Source of the DNA: Blasia pusilla | Lineage: Eukaryota > Marchantiophyta > Marchantiopsida > Blasiales | DNA: 64,000 bases | Assembly: GCA_050084515.1 (NCBI GenBank) | Contig: CM114274.1 | Span: 25,544,001 to 25,608,000 of the forward strand | Direction: 5' to 3' | In this document: positions 20,701 to 32,861 of the stretch, piece after piece | How positions within the stretch are numbered: the first letter of the stretch is position 1 | Layout: each line of letters begins with the position of its first letter | Translations under genes and position numbers: made by a program | Notes under the pieces: generated by a model | What the model was told of the DNA's origin: nothing | The model's input: only the letters and a program-made list of their open reading frames with translations | Database searches by the model: none

Positions 20701-23700
20701 AGGACAGAGATGTGTTGGTCTCAAGGCGACATATGAGAGAGATTGTACTCATTAAGTGGTGCCTGTCGTAGCCTTGCGACCATAGACCCCGTGCCCTGGT
20801 TGGTCGGTGCTAGAGACTGGGATGGGTGTAGAGAGAGGAAGAAGTGAAGAAGGTACGATACGAGAGGAGGGAGACACTCTCATATAGTGTGAGTGCTGAC
20901 ATATATGAGAGAGACTGTACTCATTAAGTAGTGCATGTCATAGCCTTGCAACCATAGACCCAGTGCCCTGGTTGGACGATGCTACATATGAGAGAGACTG
21001 TACTCATCAAGTAGTGCCTGTGGTAGCCTTGCGACCATAGACCCCACGCCCTAGTTGGACGATGCTCGAGACTGGGATGGGTGTAGAGAGAGTAAGAGGT
21101 GAAGAAGGTACCATATGAGAGGAGGGAGACACTCTCATATAGTGTGAGTGCTGACCAAACAAAGTGTAGGTGCGGAGCTTCCAAGTGTCAACCAAGAAAC
21201 TCTTCACCACACCATCTACTTGGTAGATGGTGTAACCAAGAAACTCTTCACCACACCATCTACTTGGTAGATGGTGTGGTGAAGAGTTTCTTTCATATGT
21301 AGGTCTATTTGGGATCCCCAATAGACCTACGAAATAGACCTCCTGAGTTTTATTTGGGATCCCCAATAGACCTACATATGAGAGAGACTGTACTCATTAA
21401 GTAGTGCCTGTCGTAGCCTTGCGACCATAATCCCCATGCCCTGGTTGGACGGTGCTTGAGACTGGAATGGGTGTAGAGAGAGGAAGAAGTGAAGAAGGTA
21501 CCATATTTGAGGAGGGAGACACTCTCATATAGTGTGAGTGTTGACCAAACGTGTTCTGCAGAACTGAAGAACTATTACCCGCAAATAGTTCTTCAGTTCT
21601 GCCTATTCAGGATAAACCGACAAGAGAGAGAGGTCAGACATTTTCAGGGGTTCCTCCGTGCTGTTCTGCTGTGAGCGTTTTCCCACTGCTTTGGTTATGG
21701 TATCCACAAATGCTTTCTCATCTTGCTCCACAGTTCAGGCTGCACTGGGAGCTTGGTTGCTTGCACAATCTCTTGAACCTGTTTTCTCCAAGATTCGGCC
21801 TGCTTTACGGGTCTTGTTAGTTTTCCCCATCACCTCTGTAGGATATATGGGAGTCCATTGTCTCCAACTGCCTCCGCCATTTCAACTTGGGGATGTCATG
21901 TATATCCTCTTAAGGGTTCCACTCCAAGTTCTGATCTCACACCAACTCTGGCAGATCGTGAGGAGGCTGACATCATATCCCGAAATGCCTTCAGCTGCAC
22001 AGCTTCAAGCCTATCCCTTTGTTTGGTGCTGGCATCCCACACTGCTGCGCCATATTCCAGGGAGGGACGAATGGTACACAAAATGACAGTGGGTTACTTC
22101 TGATGTTATGTCCCGACAGTGTAGGAATCTTGACAGACCGTTCACCTTCTTGTGGCCTTTCTCATCAGTCTTCTCAATGTGGGCATCCCACATGCAGTCT
22201 TCTGAGAATTCTATGCCCAGATAGGTGTATGTGGGCACACGGGGGATCTTTTGTTTGCCCCAGTACCAGCGTTGGTCTTGGTCCTCCTTGCCATTGAAGA
22301 TCATCACACGACACTTCATTACATTTGCCTCCATGCCCCACATGTCACACCTGGTTGGAGAAAGACTGTACTCATTAAGTAGTGCCTGTCGTAGCCTTGC
22401 GACCTGGTTGGAGAAAGAGAGAGAGAGAGACTGTACTCATTAAGTAGTGCCTGTTGTAGCCTTGCGACCATAGACCCCGCGCCCTGGTTGGACGGTGCTT
22501 GGACTGGAATGGGTGTAGAGAGAGAAGCAAGTGAAGAAGGTACCATATGAGAGGAGGGAGACACTCTCATATAGTGTGAGTGCTGACCAAACAACGTGTT
22601 TGTGCGGAGCTTCCAAGTGTCAACCAAGAAAGAGACTGTACTCATTAAGTAGTGCCTGTCGTAGCCTTGCGACCATAGACCCCGCGCCCTGGTTGGACGG
22701 TGCTTGAGACTGGGATGGGTGTAGAGAGAGAAGCAAGTGAAGAAGGTACCATATGAGAAGAGGGAGACACTCTCATATAGTGTGAGTGCCCAAACAACGT
22801 GTTTGTGCGGAGCTTCCAAGTGTCAACCAAGAAGCTCTTCACCACACCATCTACTTTACCTGATTGGGATCCCCAGGTGCCAACCAAGAAAGAGAAAGAG
22901 AGAGAGAGGAGGGAGAAAGAAAATGCACTCATTAAGTTGTGCCTATATGAAAGATAGAAAGATCAAGTTGTTGTCAAAGGGTGAACGTGGAACTGTTTTG
23001 GTATATGGCTCTCAACATGATTGACATGGATTAGAGAGAGACTCAAAGTGGCTTTGAATCTCATTGGTTTTTTGTGATTGTTAAAAGTGCGGGCCGCCAT
23101 GAAGTGGATGGCTATATCTACAGCAATGAGGAAGAACCAAAAATGCTGGTAACTGGCAAGTGGAGCACAGCTTTGAGCTATCAGCTTTGTGACTTGGAAG
23201 GAGAACCCCTTCCCAAGGCAGAACTCAAAGAGGTGCAAATCTTACTTTTCATTTGGTACTTTTACTTGCTGTCTTAATCTCTGTATACTTGTTAGTTTCT
23301 CTGACCATATTGACTGGCCATCACCTCCTTTCATCATCTACTGGATAGGAAGAATACTTGTGTGGCAATGAACATCTTTTAGATTGACATAATGTCACTC
23401 TACGGAATCTTTCTGCAGGTCTGGAGGGTTGCAGAGACTCCTAAGAACGATAAGCATCAGTTCACTTATTTCTGTCACAAAATCAATAGCTTTGAGACCG
23501 CGCCTAAGGGGTTGTTACCATCAGACTCTCGTCTTCGGCCCGATCGGGTTGCTCTTGAACAAGGGGATATGAGCAAGGCTGGTTCTGAAAAGTCCAGGTG
23601 CGTATTCAAATTTGCTTGTATTTCTTGACTGGCCTTGTTTGTAAGAACGAACCACTGTAATGCTACCACTACTACGGGACCTGATTGAACTTCTGAATAT

Positions 23701-24122
23701 CAGTAATGTTGGTCACCTTGAAGGATTCTTAAATTTACCGTCCTGCAATACTACAATGGCGTATCTGTGGCTGGGTCTGTCTGGGGCTGTCTGGGTAGAG
23801 CTGAAAGATGAACCTGTTATAGCCTAGATGGTTCTTTTGAGATAACAGGTGGTATTATTTTGGGTTCAGGCTGGAGGAGCAACAAAGGGCAGAAAAGAGA
23901 CAGCGAGAAGCTAGGAATGAGCAGTTTACACCTAGATGGTTCAGACCCACCGGAGATATTGCTCAAACACCTTGGGGTGAGCTGGAAGTATACGAGTTTA
24001 ATGGGAAGTACAAGGAGAGGAGACAAGCTATTGATGCTAGCTTAGAATATGACAATATTGACCAAAGAAACGTTAAGTTCAACCCCTGGCAATATGAGAG
24101 TGTTAAGGACCAAGGGACATGA
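14747..24122 (+). CDS. ORP3: Oxysterol-binding-protein-related protein, ORP3 type (10 coding exons)
   Basis: Predicted lipid-transfer protein of membrane contact sites; the ORP fold carries sterols or phosphoinositides between membranes. Exons: 14747-14829, 15502-15598, 16246-16362, 16638-16710, 16954-17072, 17349-17470, 17578-17754, 23088-23232, 23419-23597, 23870-24122. All introns are GT-AG and the phases agree, giving 454 aa, the length of plant ORP3 proteins, which have no PH domain. Start: ATG at 14747 opens [18 protein letters not shown]. Landmarks: [17 protein letters not shown] (exon 3), [16 protein letters not shown] (exon 5), the ORP signature spanning exons 5-6 as EQ/VCHHPP (usually EQVSHHPP), [12 protein letters not shown] (exon 7), [11 protein letters not shown] (exon 8), the late [19 protein letters not shown] (exon 9) and [19 protein letters not shown] (exon 10). 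Intron 7 (17755-23087) is 5.3 kb and full of repeats. The Ser-to-Cys change in the signature is unusual. The gene looks intact; exon borders were chosen by frame and similarity. Confidence 0.92.
19524..20121 (-). pseudogene. LINE endonuclease-domain fragment in ORP intron 7
   Basis: Minus-strand remnant of an apurinic-like (exonuclease-endonuclease-phosphatase) LINE endonuclease. It starts [19 protein letters not shown], has [14 protein letters not shown], and in a second frame [13 protein letters not shown] and [12 protein letters not shown], where GDFN is the catalytic loop of the family. A frameshift separates the two halves (~19845). It is a dead fragment. Confidence 0.65.
21238..21292. 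repeat. Perfect hairpin with 26-bp arms
   Basis: Arms 21238-21263 and 21267-21292 are exact reverse complements around a 3-base loop (TTG). The arm sequence is the end of the local ~230-bp repeat unit (ACTCTTCACCACACCATC), so one repeat end was duplicated and inverted. Confidence 0.8.
21300..21376. repeat. Inverted repeat around TTTGGGATCCCCAA
   Basis: A GTAGGTCTATT arm is followed by TTTGGGATCC and the complementary AATAGACCTAC. The right half recurs at 21349-21376, so the two outer CATATGTAGG/CCTACATATG ends also pair. It sits within 10-80 bp of the neighbouring hairpin. Confidence 0.65.
21558..21602. repeat. Perfect hairpin with 19-bp arms
   Basis: Arms 21558-21576 (GCAGAACTGAAGAACTATT) and 21584-21602 are exact reverse complements around a 7-base loop. 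This is the third perfect foldback within 370 bp. Confidence 0.8.
21896..22343 (-). pseudogene. LINE reverse-transcriptase C-terminal fragment in ORP intron 7
   Basis: Minus strand. [36 protein letters not shown] and, in a second frame, [16 protein letters not shown] followed by [13 protein letters not shown] match the region after the polymerase box of plant and animal LINEs. The catalytic part is missing. On the minus strand this fragment precedes the endonuclease fragment at 19524-20121, the reverse of the normal LINE order, so the two came from separate insertions or a rearrangement. Confidence 0.65.
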
Positions 24123-26988
24123 GACTTGTTTCTTCTCACCCAGTTGAAACCCAACATGAACTCTCTTTATTGGAGAAAATGCGTTATCCTTTGTAACTTG
24201 TGAGTTACAGGGTTCCCTTCTTAACCTATTATGCTAGGTACTTACGGCCAATGAATTGCATCTCCTGTTCTATGCTTCGTGTAAGATTCTGGTCAAAGAT
24301 GATATCTTCTAGCAACGAGAAGGGCAGTAGAACTTGGTGCATGAACTGCATCGAGGAATTTCATCTGAAGAGGATGAAGAGAGCATTTGTAACATGTGTA
24401 AATCTCTCATAAGAAAGTTATTCAGCATCTGTAGAGTGCTCCTATTTCTTGAACTACATGCACAAGACACTGTGCCTTCTTAATACACAAGTGACCCCCG
24501 TTTACGGGCTGTAAATATCTTCCAAGATCTTTTTGCTCCATGGGATCAGAAGGCTAATGATACCAAAACGAAACTATGATTTATTAAGTTCCTCACAGCT
24601 GTCCTCTGATTGGTGCATCGGTGTCAGTAGGGCGTGCGTGTACACAAGTCGAGGGTGGTAGGTCGGGGAGTCGTATGGAAACTTGTCTCACTTATCATGG
24701 GAGGTTCAAACGTGTAACCAGCTTCATTCAAGCTTGTTACCTATATCTTCAGTGAATGTGCTCGCCCGTCTGAGTTTTTGCACAGGTCATCCCTGCCCAA
24801 GGATTCCTGGGGGCAGTGCACGTAACAATAATGTTCACAGACTATGTCAGCGTGAGTACCACGCTGCCGTTTCCAGTTGGTACATTGTGCATTCGATTCA
24901 TATATCCACGTACAAGCCGGGAAGGAACTCGACCATCTACGAACCATATCTCAAAGCAAAGACGTATGTGCGAGATACTTGGATCCGGAGTCCAAGAAAG
25001 CTGCCAACTTAATCATGAAGCACTGTAGAGAAGGTCGAGGAAGGGTGCACTGAGTGGGAAGGAATCCAAGGGATGAGGTATCTACTCGTATTGAGTTTAA
25101 AGGTTTTATTTTTCTCTTCTGGTCGGAGTCAGTGAAATGTTTTCGTTATCATCCTCTAAGGACGTTTCCACCGAAGTCGTATCTTAACAACCTAATCCTT
25201 AATCAATTACCTCCCAACTAAAGATCTGGAGCTCTCTCGTGCTTTTCCATAATGATGTAATGCTATCCACAATAATATCTTCTCTTGTGCCCTTCCATTC
25301 CCCTGTAGATCGATCTGAACCATACGCTGCGAGGGGCCACAATCGTTGAGATTATATTTCTGATAGAGAAATCAAATTGTTTCTTGGGTCATAACATATG
25401 CAGTTTACTTTATAATTCGCTGTAGTACAGTATCATTTAACGTTTGTTTGCTCGGTCTTACGTATGCTTCCGACTTGATCTGGATCAGTAGTTATCATAA
25501 TTTCTCCTCAGTTTTGGATTGTGTTGGTATTGGTGTAGTTTGTTTTGCTATCTTTTTGTAGTGAGAAATGTCTCTTTTGATCAATTTTCCTTCCTAGATT
25601 GTTTCGAAAACTTTCCGAGTCAATTATCTTTTCTTGGATTTCCTTCATCAAAACTAAATTGTCTACCATATGTTCGAGGACATTTTGTCACAAAAAACTG
25701 TCCCACGAAACAACGTTTTTTATTGTGTCTCCCCTCTCGGGGCATGCAAATGATGCAAAGATACATTATTTCTAGAAATATTTAAACTAGAACATGCATT
25801 TTGGGCGTTAGCAAAATTAGTAATAACTTATTCCCTACGCGTATGCTTATATGTGTTGTAAGAAATCAAAATGACATTTTCGAATATTGTGCTCCATCAT
25901 TTATCTTCTATATTTTCTCATGATATTTCGTCAATGAGTAACTAGTTTCATAGGTAGACATGGTGGTGAACATATGGCGGCACATGATGTGATTTGAGAG
26001 GAAGTAGTATTAATGGCTAGTACTGTAGTATAAGGGTTGGGTAAGATTAGTCACATGTCCTACCTTCCACTACATAAGCAACCCCTTGTTGAAGATTCAA
26101 TCCGTTATGTTTCGACGTGGTTTTTGGATATTGGATGTTGTGGTGGTTGTTGATTGAACACATTTGACATGGTGTGTCCGACCACACATACTAAAAATTC
26201 TATGGCCGAGGCAACAATTGATGGATTTATTCCTTTTGTAGGGAAGTGTTTTGGTAATTACATGTATCGTTGATACTTTCATGAAAACATGTGCTCACCA
26301 CTCACTCAAGAATCATCATCTTGACCTTTCTTGTAGTCATTCTCTCTTCGTAATCAGACTACTTATTTTCGGCAATGGATCTTGGTGGCCTTAGAACATG
26401 CACAAGCTTTGACATTCATACATTCAGCCAAAGTGGTTGGGGTTTTCACCTTGACGTCCATTCATGTTTGACCAATTACTAGTATTTTCTTCATATTTGT
26501 TTCAAATTGTTAATTGGATAGCTCGTTTACTTTGGTTTTTGTGTTGGCTTGTTGTATATTTTTTCATTCCATTGTGTATTTCATTGCCTTTTGGGGAGAT
26601 TATTACCTTTTTCTTGTCATCATTTGAGGTTTTTTTTCCCAAGAAAGTGGATACTTATTGAGTTCTATGTGATTATATATGAAGATTTTTTGTAGGTTCA
26701 TTTATTTTTTATTTTTTAAAAAGAATATTTAAAATGGAAAACATATTCTTCTTAAAAAAAATCATTATAATAGAATGATCAGATATCTCTTACCTTTTAT
26801 ATAACTAAAAGTATTAATTTTAAATATTATTTTTTGAATTATTTTACATTATTGTAAAAATGCAAAACTATCTACTCCACTAAAAATCTTAATAATATGC
26901 CAATTGTCACATCTTTTATATCAAATATATATTTTAGAGATTAGAGAGGATTGGCACAAGAAAGAAAGAAAGAAAGAAAGAAAGAAAA

Positions 26989-27063
<75 letters not shown>

Positions 27064-28900
27064 ATGTGTGTGTGTGTGTTCTAGGAATGTCCTTCATACA
27101 CTTAGCTTCTTCTTTTCATGTTCATTGTAGGGATTTTGTTTATAGTGGAACCAACATGCATAGAATTGTCTCCAAACTTTTGGCAAACAAGATAGATTGG
27201 AGGGACTTTTCTCCATGAAATGGCTCATGGGAGAGTGTGTGAGATTGAGGCTTATTAGTTAAAGACTTTAAGTAAAGACTGCATTGCAAACAAAAGTATG
27301 TAAAATGCATACGGAAAATATGGCAAAGGAAAAGGTGATGATGGTCCAAGCCATTACCATGTCCAACCTTATCCTAAAGGTTAGATGTTAGCCATTTAAC
27401 CTCATGTGGTTAGAAGGAAGTGCATCGCATTTTAGTGCATTGCATGGTAATGAGAGAGGCAAATCATATTGTGGTGACATTTTGGAGTTTAGAGTATATT
27501 TAATTTCAAAATTTAGGTGTAATTTCCACTCTTATAAGTCTTAAAAGAGTAAGAAAATCACCTTTAGATAATATCCATCTCCCATAAATAATTACACTCC
27601 TCACTAAAAGTTCCCAAAAAAATCATTCTTCCCCTTCCACTCTTCCTACCAAAATCACATTCACTAAAAAAAATTTCTTACTTAATTTTCTTTAATTAAA
27701 TGGTTTTCCTTTTCCATTAAAATTTATTTTCCTTTCCCAAAATATCTCATGTGAATTAATAAAATTAGTTTAAAAATAATGACATCATTAATTAAAAATG
27801 TAAATATAATAATTATTTTCTAAAATCTTAGAAGAATAATAATTTTTCACTCTTTTAAGTAATTACATTACTCCATTCAAATTTAAATTATATCCCAATC
27901 CTCTAAATAATTTCAACCTTCCATAAAATTTGATCTACTCCTTATCCATTAAAATTTTCCCTTCCATCACATGTGAATTAAGACACAAATTCTAAAATTT
28001 TTAAATCCAAATTATTCCATTTTATTAATATTTATAATCCCCCATAATAATATTATATAAAATATTAATACTTAATAAAATATTTTTCTATATTATTCAA
28101 ATCCTTATGATTTTTTCTGATTGGAATATTTTTACCTAGTGTGGTTTAAATAATAAAATTCAAAGAGGTTCATTACTTGAATGCCTCCTCCCTGACTTTC
28201 CTTACTTGGGCATTTCACCGCCCTCGCTCGACAGTCCTGACTCCTGACTCCTGACTCTTGACTCATGAGCGAGCAAGCTTGGTCCTGAGTTCCTGGCTTC
28301 GGTGAACCGGCGTAAAGCTTCCCAAGTAAAGTCCAAGACTCTAAGGGTTCATTCCTCCAGAGTCCCAACGGGCTTCTTGGAGGCAGAGTGTCTAGTGGGG
28401 GTTGAGCTCTACCGAGGCGGCGGAGGATGGTGGAGAGGCGGGGACGGATTTTTGATGGAGGATGGAGGGGGGTCGTGTGTTATACCGAAACGGAGATATC
28501 GGTCTCATCTACGTTTTGATCCGTAGCATCAATCTTATAGTGAAGTATTTTTCATTTTATTTTGTTTCTTAGATTCTTGATTTTTTAGGGTTTCTCATGT
28601 AGGTATTAGGGTCCTCTTTGTTGTCTCGTTTCGTTGTCATGTCATGAATGTTTCCAAGACAACTCATGTTGTTCTTCCACACCACCCATTTTTCTCTATG
28701 TCCTTATCTTGTAGCCATGCATGTTTCTCGCTCACGTTTGACCCATGTTTTTCTCCCTTATCCTACTCTATTCCCATCTATTTTTTCCCGTCTATTCTCT
28801 TTCCATATCATTAGTACCTCCATACTACCTCTACATTGTTTTGGGAAGGGGTTGGGCCATAAGTCTTAGGTGAAGATGGTAGATGAGAGTTCATACTAGG
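24123..28900. other. AT-rich intergenic region
   Basis: The ORP 3' untranslated region probably fills the first ~0.4 kb. The rest is AT-rich, most strongly at 26.7-28.1 kb, with short open frames on both strands that show no family resemblance. A short 'ctcctgactcctgact' tandem lies at ~28225-28262 and a GC-richer patch at 28.2-28.5 kb. No gene is supported. Confidence 0.5.
26959..27080. repeat. Compound microsatellite (GAAA)n-(TAAA)n-(TG)n
   Basis: Three simple repeats directly follow one another: GAAA units (26959-26987), TAAA units to ~27064, then TG units to ~27080. Confidence 0.9.
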
Positions 28901-29076
28901 GAGAGCATTTCCGTGGACGGGAAGAGAGTCGATTACCATTAGTGCTAGTTTGAATGGGGGTTGTGGGGCGGATTCTGTTGGGGATCATCTCTTGAGTTTG
29001 ATGGAGGAGGTCATGTTCTCTTCTTGGTGAGCGGTGTCCATGCCTCGACCCGTATCGGCCCCTCGCGTAGGGGCTC

Positions 29077-30921
29077 GTGGGTTGTCTAGTCGGGATACGA
29101 AATGCCCTTGTTGTCCCGAATTCTTCACTCGTTCAGGAATTCAGAACCACTGAGCGGCTAAACATTGATAGATTTGGATGGGTGGTTCCTCCAATCGATC
29201 ATGGATGCTCACCGGTGCTTCATGCATCATTGCCCCCTCCCGAGGCATGGGAGTGGTTGAGGTCCCACCTTGGCAGCATCATAGGTCTCTTTGAGACATG
29301 TTTTCCCTGCCCGAGGTTGTTTCATAGGATCTCCCATGCCATTCGGGATGAGCTTCCCCAGACTTTCCACCTTCCCCTATCTAGGATCGCGCTTGATCCT
29401 ATGGATGAGCTCTCGTGGTATCTACTACTTCTCCTTCCACGCTGGTGTCTTTGCTATACCCGAGGAGGGAAGGCTGACCATAGAGAGGTTGTGGCCCGAT
29501 TGCGGCGCATCTGAGGAGGTGATTGGGAGTCTGTGCAGAGCGAGTTTGTGGCATATGCCACAAACTTGGTTTCCCAGCAGACGATCTTGTAGTAGCCAGA
29601 TTGCGACGATGTAGGACACTTGGGTGAGCCGGGGAGTACTTGTGAGCGGCTCGTGCGCTCCGCCCTATGGATATGGCTTCTCCTTCCAATATTACCATCG
29701 ACGCCCTCTAGAGGCTACATCCTCGTCCAACGGTTGATATCCCGACATTTGTACGTGACTTCCATCCTGACACTCTCTTATGCCTAGACCCGTCCCTCTT
29801 TGCACGGGAACTTGGGCGTTCCCCCAAGATAGCAGCTGGAGGGTTGTCCGATATGATGTACGAACACCTTCGTGATTGCTTTTCCCCCGAGGACTCTGCT
29901 AGCGGCTTTTCCAAGTTGCTTCAGGTTGCCTCTCACCTAGCTCAGGGGAGAGTGCCAATAGCAGTAGCCCAAGGATTGGGGGCGGTGCAACTTTTGGCGT
30001 TGTTGAAAGAGGGTGGAGGGATCCGTTCGATCGCCATAGGGGAGGTGCTCTTGCGGTTGGTGAGTCGCATTATCGCTTTGCAATTCCGTGAGGCTTTCTA
30101 GTCACATCTGAGTTTGCACAAGTTCGGAGTTGCCACGCCAGCCAGTTGTGAGGCGGTAGCCTTAGGTTTGAGGGTTTTTTTTAGATATACATCTTGAGTG
30201 GGTGGTTCTCCAAGTTGATGTGGAGAACGCCTTTAACTCAATGTCACGGGCAGCTATCTTCACGGAGCTAAGAGACGCAGGGGGTCCTATAGCGAGTCTG
30301 ATTCCCTTCGTGCATGCTTTTTATGGGGCCCTCTCGACCCTCTATTTTCACCACGGTAGGTTCGAGGAGGAGGTCACGGTCTTGGAGTCTGCTACTGGGA
30401 CGCGTCAGGGTGATCCCTTGGGTGGTGCATTGTTTGCTTTGGCTCATTATTGAGCGCTTCTTTCTACGGTGGAGGATTTCGTGGGTTGCATTTTCCCTTC
30501 GTTGGCAGATGATACTCACATTGTTGGCCCTGGAGACCTGGTCGTTCCTGCATTTCAGCACTTTTCAGCACAGTTGGCACTTGTCAGCCTCGCGGTGAAG
30601 GTGGGAAAGTGCAAGGCTTGGTCTTCATTAGGCTTGTCAGCGGATATTCATTTACCCGACGGGTTTTTGACACCTGTTGGAGGGCTTAACGTCTTGGGAG
30701 TCCCACTTGGGAGCCATGACTTTGTATCGAGTTTTGTGGCGGCGGCTCTTACCGAGGATCTTCTCCACGTCGACGATCTCATGAGGATTGGTGACCCTCA
30801 AGTAGCTTATGGGATCCTCTTGTCATGTTTTGCTCATAGACATGGTTATATGTGTAGAATCGTGTGGGCGTCTAGCCATATTTCTTCCTTGTATAGATCC
30901 TTCGATAGAAAGATCATGTAG
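29077..30921 (+). pseudogene. Reverse transcriptase of the non-LTR element
   Basis: Starts with an N-terminal segment containing DELSWYLLLLLPRWCLCYTR (~29400-29465). The polymerase runs from ~29730: AAGGLSDMMYEHL, VPIAVAQGLGAVQLLALLK, GIRSIAIGEVLLRLVSR, then DVENAFNSMSRAAIF (first catalytic Asp, ~30220), ATGTRQGDPLGGALFALAH (~30390-30450) and PSLADDTHIVGP with the Asp-Asp pair (~30495). Stops at 29512 (TGA), 30099 (TAG), 30451 (TGA) and 30919 (TAG) interrupt it, and at least two frame changes are needed. All catalytic residues are still present. Confidence 0.8.
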
Positions 30922-31273
30922 GCGTTTGGGGATCTTCTAGGACCCGACTCATTAGAGTGCCCCGTGGGGGAGTTAGCTCGTAGACAAGCTTCTTGGCTGA
31001 TTGCCTTTGGTGGAGTAGGTCTCATAGCGACTGAGTTAGTGGCATCTTCAACTTTTTTAGGGAGTTGGCCACTGTAGCACCCCTCCTTTGCTCCCGATTT
31101 TTGGTTAGAGATAGACCGCTACTTTTATAGTACGTTTCCAGGTTGAGGATGGTCTTTTCCCACTTCAGTCTTCACTCACAGCTTGTAGAGACTCCCTTCT
31201 TGTTGAGGCTAGAGCAGTTCTTCCCGCTTTCTCTTCCCTAGTTACCTCCGGACAGTCTGGGCTCCAATCTTCT

Positions 31274-32146
31274 TTGATGGAAGCCCACTTTGATGCATTT
31301 TTTAGAGCTACTATGTCGGACGGGAATATCCCCATGGAGGTTCGGTCCCGTATTCGCTCTTGCTCCGGAAAGGGGGCAGGCTCATGGGTGGGGGCTCGTC
31401 CCCTCATCCCGGCTTTCCGCATCACACCACTTACCTACACTGCAGCGATGCGGTTCCGACTGGGCTTGCCCCAACCATCGGTGGTTAGTTCGACACATTG
31501 CGAGTGTCGCCAGAGTGTGGTTCCACTTGGTGTGCATTTGGCACGGTGTCCAGTTGGGGGTGAGAGGATAGCCACTCACGATGCAGTGCGGGATATTATA
31601 TTCTCTATTGCTCGGGAGAGTGGATTCCATGTACAATGAGAGAGGCACTACTCCATGCGGGATTCCCTTATCCGTGCTGATCCGTACATGACGAGGGAGT
31701 CTGAGGTGGTGGTAGCGGATGTTGTAGTGACGGATCCTACGCGGGAGGCGGTGCGAGCCTAAGTGGTGGCACAAGGGAGATTGCTACAAGGAGCGGCGGC
31801 GGCGGCGGTCAAGATGACCCACATTTATAGTCGACTTCATGACGGACATCGATTTATGCCCCTAGCCATTGAGATGTACAAGGCTATGGGGGAGAGGTTT
31901 GACTCGTTCCTTACGGATTGCGCCCATCATCTCCAGTCAAGAAATGGGTTGTCCTTAGCCAATGCGATACTTTATTGTAGGCAACGGGTCTCCATAGCTT
32001 TGCAGCGTGCCCAGGCAAATGGCCTTTTGCGGCGGGCTCAGGCGGTTGGAGACGCCAATGCTAGAGGCCCTCTTAGTAGTAGTCAAAGTTCTCTAGGTGT
32101 TGCTGATAAGGCTCTGCTGTTGGTGTTTTTGGTCGTTAGGAGGGAA
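31274..32146 (+). pseudogene. CCHC finger and restriction-like endonuclease-like domain of the non-LTR element
   Basis: FRLGLPQPSV, CECRQSVVPLGVHLARCPVG and RIATHDAVRDIIF (31440-31620) form the C-x-C...H...C finger that follows RT in several LINE groups. After TGA (31637) the same frame has SEVVVADVVVTDPTREAVRA, TAA (31760), then VKMTHIYSRLHDGHRFMPLA and IEMYKAMGERFDSFL. The order 'D-V-V-TDP ... K...Y ... F-PLA-E' resembles the PD-(D/E)xK nuclease of R2/CRE-like elements, which nicks the insertion target. Assignment of this nuclease rests on pattern only. Confidence 0.6.
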
Positions 32147-32861
32147 AACCCCTTCTTTTTCCTCAAGACCGATTTCGGCCCCTTGAGGTATTTTTTTGGC
32201 TCTCTTTACCCCCTCATTTGTATCCTTATTTCCCATCCTATTTTCTATTTATTATTTATTACACTTCTTCCCCCAAGCCTCACTACTTAATACCCTTCCC
32301 CCTCACGTATCGGCCCTCCACGTGTCGTAAAGCTAAAACCCCAAAACGACAGCGTGTCACTACCTGAGGACGGGTTCTCAAATCCCGTCCTCTTTTAATA
32401 ATATACATAAACGCCCGTGAGGTGCCATGGGGCCTCCTTCGAGAGAGCGAAGGGGGAGGTACGGCCGCTTCCGTGCGCACGCGTACGAGCGAAGAAAAAG
32501 GGAGGGAGAGGAGGAGGGGAGGGGAGGGGGTTGGAGATGGGCCCGTTCGTTCGGTCGTTGCGTTGCGGTTTCGGAGAGTGAGTGATGAGTGACGGAGCGC
32601 GGCGGACAAGAGGAATGCGGAGAGTGAGCGATTCCCGATGGTGATGTGCTGCCGCTGCTGCTGCTGCTGCTGTTGTTGTTGGGTTTCGTCGGAGGTGTGC
32701 GCATGTCAGCTATGACCGACGGGGAGGCGCTGGAGTTGCGCGAGGAGGAGAGGACGATAGCGTGGGCCTGGATGAAGAGGAGAGGGAGGTAGAGTTGGGT
32801 AATGTGATGTGATGTGGTGGAGGAGCGGATCTTCTCGCGCGGGCGGGTGCGCAGCCCATGT

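Larger units (their letters stand above)
18320..22950 (+). repeat. Family of ~230-bp repeats inside ORP intron 7
   Basis: A unit recurs, opening TACTCATTAAGTAGTGCCTG and continuing through TAGCCTTGCGACCATAGACC, CTGGTTGGACGGTGCTTGAG, GGTACCATATGAGAGGAGGG, CACTCTCATATAGTGTGAG and GGAGCTTCCAAGTGTCAACC. Copies start near 18330, 18700 and 19200 (diverged) and near 20750, 20920, 21000, 21390, 22372, 22435 and 22637 (close relatives, some truncated). The younger copies lie head to tail at 20.7-22.9 kb. It is non-coding. It could be a SINE-like or satellite family; no polymerase III box was clear. Confidence 0.75.
28920..32290 (+). mobile_element. Non-LTR retrotransposon with reverse transcriptase and endonuclease-like tail (broken)
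   Basis: A single coding unit with N-terminal region, reverse transcriptase, CCHC-type finger and nuclease-like C-terminus, followed by ~200 bp of T-rich 3' sequence to about 32290. Neither exact end nor a poly-A tail is clear. No LTR or inverted end was seen. Six in-frame stops and several frameshifts make it a dead copy. The C-terminal position of finger and nuclease is that of R2/CRE-like elements rather than L1-like ones; the exact clade is not assigned. Confidence 0.7.

Noticed and set aside
22319-22932. Minus-strand frames with repeated [14 protein letters not shown] segments
   Set aside because: They are translations of the ~230-bp intron repeat; the repeated peptide follows the DNA repeat.
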